Origin: CAYNJF01 sp964351745
GTDB taxonomy: Bacteria > Pseudomonadota > Gammaproteobacteria > Berkiellales > Berkiellaceae
Reading direction: 5' to 3'
DNA length: 26,748 bases
Assembly (NCBI GenBank): GCA_964351745.1
Contig: CAYGPI010000031.1
Span: 1 to 26,748 of the forward strand
This document shows positions 7,417-14,932 of the stretch, in pieces (position 1 is the stretch's first letter; each line of letters opens with the position of its first letter). Made by a program: the position numbers and the translations under genes. The notes under the pieces were generated by a model that made no database searches, was not told the origin of the DNA, and saw nothing but the letters and a program-made list of their open reading frames with translations.

Positions 7417-8688
7417 TTATTTCTTTAAGATACTTTGACACTTGGCAATTTTATCAATTTGGTCTTTGACGGCATATTTAATTGGGTGGTCAGGATACAT
7501 CACCAGGATATACTCTAAAATACTAACGGCCTGTTTATCTCTTCCAAATTGCTCATGTAAAACTTTAGCTAAAAATCCATAAGCTTTAGGAATGAGTCTG
7601 TGCTCTGGATGTCGATGATGAAGACCATCTAAGAACCGAATGATAATCGAGTACTCACGAGCATCTTGCAAGATTTTAGCCATTTTAATGATATCTTCCA
7701 TATCGTTCATTCTATAGTTTTTATGATGGTTAAACACAGCTAAAAATATCTCTAGCGCTTTTCCATGGTAGCCCTTTTGGAGAAGAAATTTCAGGTAGAG
7801 ATTACAGTGTTCTTCCAATGGCACTGGATGACCTTGAATGAGGCACAATTTGTGGTACATATCATTAAAATCGATATTATAAGGCTCATCGATGAGAGCA
7901 TTCTTAAGCAACGCTTGGGCTTCATCGTGCTGTTCGCTTCTGATGAGCAATTTTATCTCAGCGATAAGAGGGTGTGTTGTTTCGACAAGGCTGTTATCAA
8001 TGTGAATGCTAGAGTGGTTTAATGTCTCATGGTTGAGATAGATAACGTAACCCATCATGTGAAATAATGAAAGACAGATGAAACTGGAGATAAAAGTTAT
8101 CCAGTGTATGGCAACAATCCAAGGTAAATAGAGAATAAGTTGATTGTAACTAAATATTAAACCACCTGCCAACAAATAAATGATGCCGAGAAGTACGAAA
8201 TAAGAATGGCCTAGCTGAAGTATAAACTCAGTAATTTTTAAAGGATTTAAAGCCTCGCTTAATTGGCGAGTTGCACTAAATATCATGAGTATGGCTGGGT
8301 AGCAAAAGGTAAGTAATGTGCCAAATACATAAAAAAAGCTTTGCCCAAATTGTTGCTGTCCAAAGTACAAGATCGCAATAAAAAGTATCATTAACCCTGA
8401 TTGTTGTAGCAGTACTGAGGCGTAGTCTCTGGATATTTTTTTGGTAAATTGGGGAGGAGAGAATGATCCTTGCATCGCGTGCTCGAGTGTGGCAAAAAGG
8501 ACAGCTGTGGCGATTGACACGAATAAAGCGCATAAAATGCCCAATAAAATTTTGTTGTCTATGGTTGTTAACCATAAGGGTGTACAAGCAAGTAGGCTGA
8601 TAACCGTAGCCAGTGAGGGCTGTAAGGGAAAAAGGAAAAATCGCTCAGATTTTACCCAAATAGGTTGTAGCTTGGTTGCACTCATCAT
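7417..8688 (-). CDS. Polytopic membrane protein with TPR-like C-terminal domain
   Basis: The N-terminal half (about 220 residues) has around six hydrophobic helices; the C-terminal half is a soluble array of TPR-like helical pairs (SEQHDEAQALLKNALIDEPY, GYHGKALEIFLAVFNHHK, GRDKQAVSILEYILVMYPDH). I do not recognise a named family; the membrane part resembles DUF4013-like integral proteins. I chose the ATG at 8688; an in-frame TTG at 8709 would add seven residues, and neither start has a clear Shine-Dalgarno. The layout (membrane domain plus cytoplasmic TPR tail) mirrors the convergent rhomboid, which suggests related scaffolding or quality-control roles, though this is inference. A TerB-like sequence overlaps the codons for IFSYNQLILY. 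Confidence 0.8.
   Translation of the reverse strand: MMSATKLQPIWVKSERFFLFPLQPSLATVISLLACTPLWLTTIDNKILLGILCALFVSIATAVLFATLEHAMQGSFSPPQFTKKISRDYASVLLQQSGLMILFIAILYFGQQQFGQSFFYVFGTLLTFCYPAILMIFSATRQLSEALNPLKITEFILQLGHSYFVLLGIIYLLAGGLIFSYNQLILYLPWIVAIHWITFISSFICLSLFHMMGYVIYLNHETLNHSSIHIDNSLVETTHPLIAEIKLLIRSEQHDEAQALLKNALIDEPYNIDFNDMYHKLCLIQGHPVPLEEHCNLYLKFLLQKGYHGKALEIFLAVFNHHKNYRMNDMEDIIKMAKILQDAREYSIIIRFLDGLHHRHPEHRLIPKAYGFLAKVLHEQFGRDKQAVSILEYILVMYPDHPIKYAVKDQIDKIAKCQSILKK
8134..8156 (+). promoter_or_regulatory. Candidate Ter (replication fork arrest) site
   Basis: Read on the plus strand, this 23-mer matches E. coli TerB (recalled from memory) at 18 of 23 positions: the left AATAAGT including G6, and the right block TTGTAACTAAA. 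Mismatches are positions 8-10 (TGA for ATG) and the last two bases. It lies 709 bp downstream of the Tus homologue, inside the coding sequence of the membrane-TPR gene. If functional and oriented as in E. coli, the non-permissive face is on the left, blocking forks moving towards higher coordinates. Chance similarity in AT-rich coding DNA is not excluded. Confidence 0.4.
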
Positions 8689-8747
8689 GGATTCAAAAGA
8701 GTTTATCAATAACTAAAGTTTAGAAGGAAAGTAGAAGGAATTGTTCT

Positions 8748-8782
8748 CCCAAAAATCTCTTTTTGGGTTAACCATATTGGTT
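8748..8782. repeat. Two adjacent inverted repeats upstream of the membrane-TPR gene
   Basis: CCCAAAAA (8748-8755) and TTTTTGGG (8760-8767) form a perfect 8-bp stem with loop TCTC. Immediately right of it, AACCA-TAT-TGGTT (about 8770-8782) is a second inverted repeat. They lie between the Tus homologue and the start of the downstream gene. They could be a terminator for the former or operator-like sites for the latter; there is no U-tract on the minus-strand transcript. Confidence 0.4.
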
Positions 8783-8864
8783 GATGGCGTGTATAGCCAC
8801 TTTTACTCAAAGACACTTAGCCATCTAAAAATTCAGTAACCACAACAAAGTTAGAAATGGCCGG

Positions 8865-9800
8865 TTATTCCGTTTCCATCTCTAACAGGGCATTGTTGAT
8901 CGTGTATCGATGAGCTCTTATAGCCGGTAGAAATGGGTTTGGATCAATCTTGACATCATTTCTAATGAGGCGATTGATATCCTTTTGTAGCTTTTCTCCA
9001 GGTGGTTTAAACTGTGGCGCTGGGGTCTCGGATCCCGCGGGGAAAAAAATTGGAATAGGTCCTTTCACCATTAACCTTGGCTTCGCAACTGTATCTTTTG
9101 GGAGCAATATGTTGGCTCGCAAGTGAGGAGCAAGTTCCTGTACGATAGCTAAGTTTTCGTGAGCAGGTACTTGGGCGAGTAGTGATAGTTGATGTTGGAT
9201 CCCAGAATCTTGAGATTTTTTTTGAAGCAATCGCTGAGCTTGCTCAACGGTGATACGCTTGATTGATCTGGTATGCGCCCAGGTCCAACTTATTTTTATA
9301 GGGGCGTGTTTCAAAATAGGGATTTTTCGATAACATTGTTTTAAATGTAGCCTGGACAAGCCCATTTTTTGTAGAGAGCTCGATAATTGTGAATTTCTAG
9401 CATGGTTGTTTTGGGTGTTCTGATCGTTGAAGTTTAAATCTTTGAGAGAGCCTTTGGCTTGTCTTAAGCGAAGTACGGCTTGCTTGAAAATATCTTTGGC
9501 TTCATTTAATTGTTGAGCTAAATCAATTGTTTCTTGACTGGCTCCAATAAAACCAGGACAAACCAAAGTTTCTCTTGGTTCTTGTTGATCCGCATACTCA
9601 AGTTGGCTTAGTGCGGCAAAAGCAAGTGGCCTGGGGTTTAGCGTCGTGCTTTGGTAGCTTAATAAGGGAGGGGCTGGTTGCATCCAAGCGGTGAGCCCCT
9701 GATCTTTATCCAGTGCTTGGCCCAAGCTCTCTAGTTTATCTTGTAAGGTTGAAAAGGCATTGAGCACATCGATTTTAAGCTCGGCATTGATACCCACCAT
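8865..9800 (-). CDS. tus: DNA replication terminus site-binding protein (Tus homologue)
   Basis: Tus binds Ter sites and stops DnaB-driven forks arriving from one side. Recalled E. coli Tus aligns in several blocks. LVCPGFIGAS (about 79-88) matches the LPG segment before the first helix pair. A block at about 149-194 with RLHLKQCYRK, then KISWTWAHTRSIKR, then EQAQRLLQK matches the E. coli stretch LNAYRTLTV...LRFGWANKHIIKN...DEVLAQLEK. PIPIFFPAGS (about 249-258) matches the beta strand with PIARVWYKGD. A C-terminal AHRY (Arg298) matches QHRY, whose Arg288 contacts Ter bases in E. coli. I chose the ATG at 9800 because AGGAG sits 4 bp upstream; this gives 311 residues against 309 in E. coli. A longer frame to 9833 has no such site. 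Similarity is low overall but runs in order. It is divergent from a diguanylate cyclase gene. Confidence 0.75.
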   Translation of the reverse strand: MVGINAELKIDVLNAFSTLQDKLESLGQALDKDQGLTAWMQPAPPLLSYQSTTLNPRPLAFAALSQLEYADQQEPRETLVCPGFIGASQETIDLAQQLNEAKDIFKQAVLRLRQAKGSLKDLNFNDQNTQNNHARNSQLSSSLQKMGLSRLHLKQCYRKIPILKHAPIKISWTWAHTRSIKRITVEQAQRLLQKKSQDSGIQHQLSLLAQVPAHENLAIVQELAPHLRANILLPKDTVAKPRLMVKGPIPIFFPAGSETPAPQFKPPGEKLQKDINRLIRNDVKIDPNPFLPAIRAHRYTINNALLEMETE

Positions 9801-9949
9801 GATACTCCTACACATCTGTTCTAAACTAAACATTCAGGCTTAGAATCCTAGAACTTACAGGGTTGAAATAGTTACCCGAATAACTTTTTGGTTCGTAGTC
9901 TATAATTGATTTGAACAGTTTAACATTTTGTATCAATAGGTTGATATAC
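9801..9949. promoter_or_regulatory. Divergent promoter region of tus homologue and GGDEF gene
   Basis: This 149-bp gap must hold both promoters. A perfect TATAAT at 9901-9906 (plus strand), 44 bp before the GGDEF start, is a likely -10 element, but no good -35 sits at 16-18 bp. AGTTA-CCCGAA-TAACT (9870-9885), followed by a T-run, is an inverted repeat that could be an operator or short hairpin. I see no Ter-like sequence here, unlike E. coli where TerB lies next to tus. Confidence 0.4.
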
Positions 9950-10966
9950 ATGAAAGTATTGATTGCTGACTCGGAAGAAATTGAGACACAGTGCTTAACA
10001 AAAATGCTAGCGAAGATGGGACACGAAAGTTTTGTTGCTAAAAATGGCCATGATGCCTTACAAATGTTTGCTGATGAATCTCCAGACATTGTCCTTATTG
10101 ATTTAGATTTGACGAGCCAAGATGCCTTAGTCACGGTACAGAATTTAAGGAAAGCTTGTTTTGACATATCAGATTGGAAGCCTATCATTTTTGTTAGTCA
10201 ATCTGCTGATGATGATACGATTATTCAAGCCATTGATGCTGGTGGTGATGATTTTTTAAAAAAACCTATTTCATACGGTATTTTCAATGCTAAGCTAAAA
10301 GCCATGCGTCGCTTGATTTCAATGCGTCAAAACTTGATCGATTTTGGTCAGCAGCTTCGAGTCGTTAATGACAAGCTGCTCGATTCAACAGAGTTTCTCA
10401 GTGAGATATCCTTAAAAGATCCCCTTACATTGATTGCTAATAGAAGAGCTTTTGAAGATACCTTTGAAAGATATCTCAAAGATTCGATCCGTCATGGAGA
10501 GCCTATTAGTGTCGTCATGATAGATGTTGATAGTTTCAAAGCTTATAATGATACTTTAGGCCACCAGCAAGGTGACCAATGTTTGCAACAATTAGCTCAA
10601 TTTCTTTCAAATGAACTTCATCGTCCTAAGGATTTCATTGCAATGTACGGTGGAGAGGAATTTGCAATGATTTTGCCCGAGACAGAAGTTGTTGGGGCAA
10701 GCTTCGTCGCTGATAGACTTTGTCGCTCACTTAACGATTTGCACTTAAAGCATCCTACCAACGATTGGGGATATGTGACGGCAAGTTTTGGTGTTGCAAG
10801 CGCCAATCCATTTCGAGGATTTATGCCAGAGCTTCTTGTTAGCGCGGCAGATCAAGCGTTGTATGAAGCGAAAAAACGTGGAAGAAATTGTGTGGTTTAC
10901 TGCTCGGAGTCAGTGGATAAATTAGAGCCTAATGGCGACAAAAAGTTAAAACAGTTTGGATCTTGA
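9950..10966 (+). CDS. Response regulator with GGDEF output (diguanylate cyclase, PleD/WspR-like)
   Basis: The 338-residue protein makes cyclic di-GMP from two GTP. An N-terminal receiver (about 1-120) has Asp7 of the acidic pocket, phospho-acceptor Asp51 (DIVLIDLDL) and Lys105 before Pro106, so it should be phosphorylatable; the second acidic-pocket residue is Ser8. A helical linker (about 120-150) leads to a GGDEF domain starting at DPLTLIANRRAF. The active site is GGEEF (234-238) and an intact inhibitory I-site RxxD (R225-D228) lies exactly five residues before it, predicting product feedback inhibition. The start at 9950 is chosen because the receiver begins at MKVLIADSEE and AGG lies 9 bp upstream; the frame extends 13 codons upstream without a better start. 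No histidine kinase gene is adjacent, so the phosphodonor is unknown. Confidence 0.93.
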   Translation: MKVLIADSEEIETQCLTKMLAKMGHESFVAKNGHDALQMFADESPDIVLIDLDLTSQDALVTVQNLRKACFDISDWKPIIFVSQSADDDTIIQAIDAGGDDFLKKPISYGIFNAKLKAMRRLISMRQNLIDFGQQLRVVNDKLLDSTEFLSEISLKDPLTLIANRRAFEDTFERYLKDSIRHGEPISVVMIDVDSFKAYNDTLGHQQGDQCLQQLAQFLSNELHRPKDFIAMYGGEEFAMILPETEVVGASFVADRLCRSLNDLHLKHPTNDWGYVTASFGVASANPFRGFMPELLVSAADQALYEAKKRGRNCVVYCSESVDKLEPNGDKKLKQFGS

Positions 10967-11043
10967 TCTTTACGATCTCTTTCCAACGCTCCACGAGATC
11001 TATAGACTGTGTCATTTATTAGCCTTAGCTGAAGGTGAAGTCT

Positions 11044-11865
11044 ATGATTGGTATTGTATCAAAAATGAAAGTAGAGCACATAAGTGGTGATCCCGCTCAC
11101 TATACTTTTGTTTCGGATAAGTTTGAAAAAAAACTTAATTCTTTCATTGGTAAGCAGATAAGCCTAAAATTTACTGGTCACCGAGAGTGCACTCATTGTC
11201 ATCGCTCAATTAAGAAAACCTATAGTCAGGGTTACTGTTACCCGTGTAGTCAAAAACTTGCTTGCTGTGATTTATGCATCATGAAGCCTGAAACTTGTCA
11301 TTATCATTTGGGTACGTGTCGAGAGCCTCAATGGGGTGAAACTCATTGTATGATCCCTCATATCGTCTATTTATCTGTAACCTCTGATCTTAAAATCGGT
11401 ATTACTCGAAAATCTCAAATGCCAACTCGTTGGTTCGATCAAGGAGCGACACAAGCTAAACCATTGTTTGAAGTCATGACTCGCAGGCAATCTGGTTATT
11501 TAGAAGCCGTCTTTAAAGATCTTATTTCAGATAAGACAAATTGGCGAACATTGCTTAGGCAAGACAACCCTGTCATAGATATAACAGCTAAATCCAAAGA
11601 GCTTATGGAAAAAGCCAAATCTGGGATTGAGTCAGTTAAAATGACGTTTGGCGACGATGCGATACAAATCCTTGAGGACTCCCAGATTTTTGAATGCCAC
11701 TACCCAGTGATGCAATATCCAGAAAAGATTAAGAGTTTATCTTTTGATAAATTACCCATCATCGAAGGAAAGCTTTTGGGTATCAAAGGGCAGTATTTGA
11801 TACTCGATTGCGGTGTTTTGAATATTAGAAAACATACAGGGTATGAGGTTGAATTAGTGACTTAA
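11044..11865 (+). CDS. DUF2797 Cys-rich protein
   Basis: The 273-residue protein matches the DUF2797 family, whose function is not established. The N-terminal part has a dense set of candidate metal ligands: CTHC (49-52), CYPC (65-68), CCDLC (74-78), CHYH (85-88), C92 and C102, suggesting zinc or iron-sulfur binding. The middle carries the family stretch LSVTSDLKIGITRKSQMPTR followed by WFDQGATQA, a GIY-YIG-like segment, followed by an alpha-beta region ending in a small beta domain. The ATG at 11044 has AAGGTGA at 11032-11038; a GTG three codons upstream lies inside that site. The 3' end overlaps the convergent symporter gene by 12 bp. Confidence 0.85.
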   Translation: MIGIVSKMKVEHISGDPAHYTFVSDKFEKKLNSFIGKQISLKFTGHRECTHCHRSIKKTYSQGYCYPCSQKLACCDLCIMKPETCHYHLGTCREPQWGETHCMIPHIVYLSVTSDLKIGITRKSQMPTRWFDQGATQAKPLFEVMTRRQSGYLEAVFKDLISDKTNWRTLLRQDNPVIDITAKSKELMEKAKSGIESVKMTFGDDAIQILEDSQIFECHYPVMQYPEKIKSLSFDKLPIIEGKLLGIKGQYLILDCGVLNIRKHTGYEVELVT

Positions 11866-13188
11866 CTTCATGCTTTTTAGCCCATATTTAACCTTTTTGA
11901 TAATGACCGGGCTTAATAATATAAGCCCAATGACATTGATGATAAGCATGCAGTTCATGAATAGATCCGCCAGCGTCCAAACGACATTTACCTTGATAAA
12001 AACACCCATGGGAATCAGCCCAATAAAAATAAATTGAAAGACTCGAATGTGTTTTCTTGAGAACATGAATTCGATGGCTTTGTCGGCACAAAAAGACCAG
12101 GTTAAAATAGTAGTAAAGGCAAAGAAAAACAATGTAAAAGTGATAATATGCCCAGCCATTGGCAGACCAAATCCTATTTTGAAAGCTTCGATGCAAAGGT
12201 TAGTACTTTCAAGCTCGGTATTAGTCCAAGTGCCTGTCGCGATAAGGACTAGCCCAGTTAAGGTACATACAATCATGACAATGAGCGGTGATATGGTGCT
12301 AATAATTCCTTGAGTAATCGCTGTTTGTAGTCGTGAAGTATGGCTTTCTACACTGGCATGCAAGATAGGAGCAAGTCCTGCGCCAACATCTGTTGCAAAT
12401 AGGCCTCGGTCAAAACCAGACTTGATACCTTCGATAACAGCGAATCCTGCAACTCCCCCGGCTAGAGGAATTGGGCTAAATGCAGATTTAATGATTAATT
12501 CAAGAGAGGGCAAAATCATTTGATATTCTTTAAGCAGTAATGCCATACAAGCAAATATATATAAGATAGCCATGACAGGGACAATCTTAGAAACGACTTG
12601 GGAAAAACGTTGCAACCCACCTAAAATAACCATAGCCACTAGTGCCGCCATGAATATCCCTATCGCCAAAGGAGGTAATCCCAATTCCGTTAGTGGTAAG
12701 CTCAAGGAATTCATTTGAACTAAGTTGCCCACAGTAAGTGCGGATAAAATAGTAAAAATACAAAACAAATAAGCTAGCTTCTTAGATTTTAGGCCATATA
12801 GAAGGTAATACATGGGACCGCCGACAAACTCGCCTTGATCATCTTTTTTGCGAAAAAGAATCCCTAGAACGGTACCACCGAATTTTAAAATGGCACCAAT
12901 AGTTGCCATGACCCACATCCAAAACAGCGCTCCAGGCCCACCAGCCGCTAAAGCGACAGCTATCCCGGCAATGTTCCCTGTTCCTAAGTTGCCTCCCAGA
13001 ACTGCCGCAACAGCACTGAATGAGCTTGATTTCTTATCAGGGTTACGATCATGGATGAAAAGCTGCCAAGCTTTAAAGAAATAAGTACATTGCAAAAATC
13101 TACATTTGATAGAAAGATAGAGCCCAAAGATGCATACCAAAGGGATTAGAAATGTGATGGATATGAGAGATTTTATGGATTCAAGCAC
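11854..13188 (-). CDS. AGCS-family sodium:alanine/glycine symporter
   Basis: The 444-residue integral membrane protein couples sodium (or proton) entry to uptake of small neutral amino acids. It carries the AGCS signature GGNLGTGNIAGIAVALAAGG (residues 65-84) followed by PGALFWMW, plus the conserved EFVGGPMYYL and GFDRGLFATDVGAGLAPILH segments, and about ten hydrophobic helices. The start is a GTG at 13188 with no strong Shine-Dalgarno, but there is no ATG before the conserved N-terminal helix, so I keep it. It lies 219 bp downstream of spoVR on the same strand, so readthrough is possible but it is probably separate. Its tail overlaps the DUF2797 gene on the opposite strand. The substrate cannot be fixed within the family. 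Confidence 0.92.
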   Translation of the reverse strand: MLESIKSLISITFLIPLVCIFGLYLSIKCRFLQCTYFFKAWQLFIHDRNPDKKSSSFSAVAAVLGGNLGTGNIAGIAVALAAGGPGALFWMWVMATIGAILKFGGTVLGILFRKKDDQGEFVGGPMYYLLYGLKSKKLAYLFCIFTILSALTVGNLVQMNSLSLPLTELGLPPLAIGIFMAALVAMVILGGLQRFSQVVSKIVPVMAILYIFACMALLLKEYQMILPSLELIIKSAFSPIPLAGGVAGFAVIEGIKSGFDRGLFATDVGAGLAPILHASVESHTSRLQTAITQGIISTISPLIVMIVCTLTGLVLIATGTWTNTELESTNLCIEAFKIGFGLPMAGHIITFTLFFFAFTTILTWSFCADKAIEFMFSRKHIRVFQFIFIGLIPMGVFIKVNVVWTLADLFMNCMLIINVIGLILLSPVIIKKVKYGLKSMKLSH

Positions 13189-13360
13189 GTAATTATCTAT
13201 CTAATGGACTGAATTGAACATATTACGGGCTTCTGGGCTATGAATCAATGAGTATAAACGGATTTTATATATATGAAATACTAGAAGGCGTCATATAAAC
13301 AATAGTCACTCAACTACATTTAATCTTTATGAAGCTAAAGCTAGTGTCGTTGACAGTTTT

Positions 13361-13388
13361 TTAGCTGCATTTTATAAAACGCAGCTAA
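13361..13388 (-). terminator. Long palindrome downstream of spoVR
   Basis: TTAGCTGC (13361-13368) pairs perfectly with GCAGCTAA (13381-13388), and the interior TTTTATAAAA is itself self-complementary, giving a near-perfect 28-nt palindrome with one A/C mismatch. It sits 19 bp past the spoVR stop. The minus-strand transcript has A residues rather than U after the stem, so it is not a textbook intrinsic terminator. It may still end or protect the prkA-yeaH-spoVR mRNA. Confidence 0.45.
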
Positions 13389-13407
13389 TTTATTTCAGGT
13401 TTCTACC

Positions 13408-14922
13408 TTAAGAGTTTGGCTCAACTGAGGGGCATTGGAAGTCTAAACTAGCTACCAGTGCGTCATCGATCGTCTCAAGATGGATGGGGAAGCCCCATAA
13501 AGCATGCAGATGCTTAAGGACTTCATCCGTGCTCGTCCCTTCAAGAGGCCGGCGTTTAGTTTGTGTGTATCTTAGGGTTAAAGAGCGGTCTCCTTTTGTG
13601 TCCACATTATATATTTGGATGTTAGGATCAATAAAACTAAGATTATAGTGATCAGAGAGTAGCTCTCTAATTTGCTGGTAGCCATCTTTATTATGGATAT
13701 TGTTGACGACCATTTCATCTTTATGATCATCGTCATGGATAGAAAACAGTTTGAGATCTCGAATGACTTTTGGAGATAGAAACTGAGAGATAAAACTTTC
13801 ATCCTTAAAATTACGCATGGCAAAATCCATGGTTTCTAACCAAGGGCTCCCTGCAATATCCGGAAACCATGTTTTATCCTCTTTGGTAGGATTTTCACAG
13901 ATTCGTCTGATGTCGCACATCATGGCAAACCCAAGTGTATAGGGATTTATTCCACTATAATAAGGGCTATCGTATGATGGTTGGTAGACAACACCAGTAT
14001 GGGAATGTAAAAACTCCATCATAAAATTATCTGAGACTAAATGTTCGTCATAGAGCTGGTTTAAAATGGTGTAATGCCAGAAGGTTGCCCATCCTTCATT
14101 CATGACTTTGGTTTGTCTCTGAGGATAGAAATACTGAGCCATTTTCCGGACGATGCGGATTAACTCTCGTTGCCAAGATTCCAATAGGGGAGCATTTTTC
14201 TCTACGAAATAAAGGATATTCTCTTCAGGCTCTTTGGGATATCTAGTGACTTTTTTCTGTTTTTCTTCTTTAATGCTGGTTGGTAAAGTGCGCCACAGCT
14301 CATTCACTTGAGATTGTAAGTATTCGGCGCGATTTGCTTGTTTGATTTTCTCTTCACGGAGTGAAAGTTTTTGTGGCCTTTTATACCGATCAACGCCTTG
14401 ATTCATGAGTGCATGCGCCGCATCTAGAACACTTTCTACAGCATCAATGCCATGCAGCTCTTCACATTCGGCAACAAATTTTTTAGCAAAAACCAGATAA
14501 TCAACAATCGAGTCAGGGCTTGTCCAAGTCTTAAATAAGTAATTGTTTTTAAAGAAAGAATTATGGCCATAGCAGGCATGTGCAATGACTAGAGCCTGCA
14601 TGGTTAAAGTATTTTCTTCCATGAGGTAAGCGATGCAAGGATCAGAATTAATCACTAACTCATAGGCAAGGCCCATCGCGCCACGCTTGTAGTTTTTCTC
14701 AACAGATAAAAACTGCTTGCCAAATGACCAGTGTGAGTATCCTAAAGGTAATCCTGTTGAAGAATAGGCATCCATCATTTGCTCTGCGGAGATAACTTCA
14801 ATTTGATTCGGGTAAGTGTCTAATTGAAAGTTTTCAGCGATCCTAGCGATTTCAACATCAAATTTGCCAATGAGGTCAAAGGTCCACTCATTTGAGTCAG
14901 AAATTAATTGACGTTTAGTCAT
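13408..14922 (-). CDS. spoVR: SpoVR family protein
   Basis: The 504-residue protein is close to the 510 residues of E. coli YcgB. It matches the SpoVR family throughout: the PNQIEVISAEQMMDAYSSTG and PLGYSHWSFGKQF start, CIAYLMEENT, HACYGHNSFFKNNYLF, the NEGWATFWHYTILN segment and GINPYTLGFAMMCDIRR. SpoVR is needed for spore cortex formation in Bacillus; in proteobacteria it is co-transcribed with a PrkA kinase and a YeaH protein and tied to stationary phase and stress. The biochemical role is not settled. The ATG at 14922 follows AAGGATAAAGT, whose Shine-Dalgarno overlaps the yeaH stop codon, indicating translational coupling. It is the last gene of the operon. Confidence 0.95.
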   Translation of the reverse strand: MTKRQLISDSNEWTFDLIGKFDVEIARIAENFQLDTYPNQIEVISAEQMMDAYSSTGLPLGYSHWSFGKQFLSVEKNYKRGAMGLAYELVINSDPCIAYLMEENTLTMQALVIAHACYGHNSFFKNNYLFKTWTSPDSIVDYLVFAKKFVAECEELHGIDAVESVLDAAHALMNQGVDRYKRPQKLSLREEKIKQANRAEYLQSQVNELWRTLPTSIKEEKQKKVTRYPKEPEENILYFVEKNAPLLESWQRELIRIVRKMAQYFYPQRQTKVMNEGWATFWHYTILNQLYDEHLVSDNFMMEFLHSHTGVVYQPSYDSPYYSGINPYTLGFAMMCDIRRICENPTKEDKTWFPDIAGSPWLETMDFAMRNFKDESFISQFLSPKVIRDLKLFSIHDDDHKDEMVVNNIHNKDGYQQIRELLSDHYNLSFIDPNIQIYNVDTKGDRSLTLRYTQTKRRPLEGTSTDEVLKHLHALWGFPIHLETIDDALVASLDFQCPSVEPNS

Positions 14923-14932
14923 ACTTTATCCT

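Noticed and set aside
8834..8853. Sequence just after the tus homologue stop whose complement contains TTTGTTGTGGTTAC
   Set aside because: It shares only the TGTTGT part of Ter and lacks the AAC-TA block at the right spacing, so it is weaker than the site at 8134.
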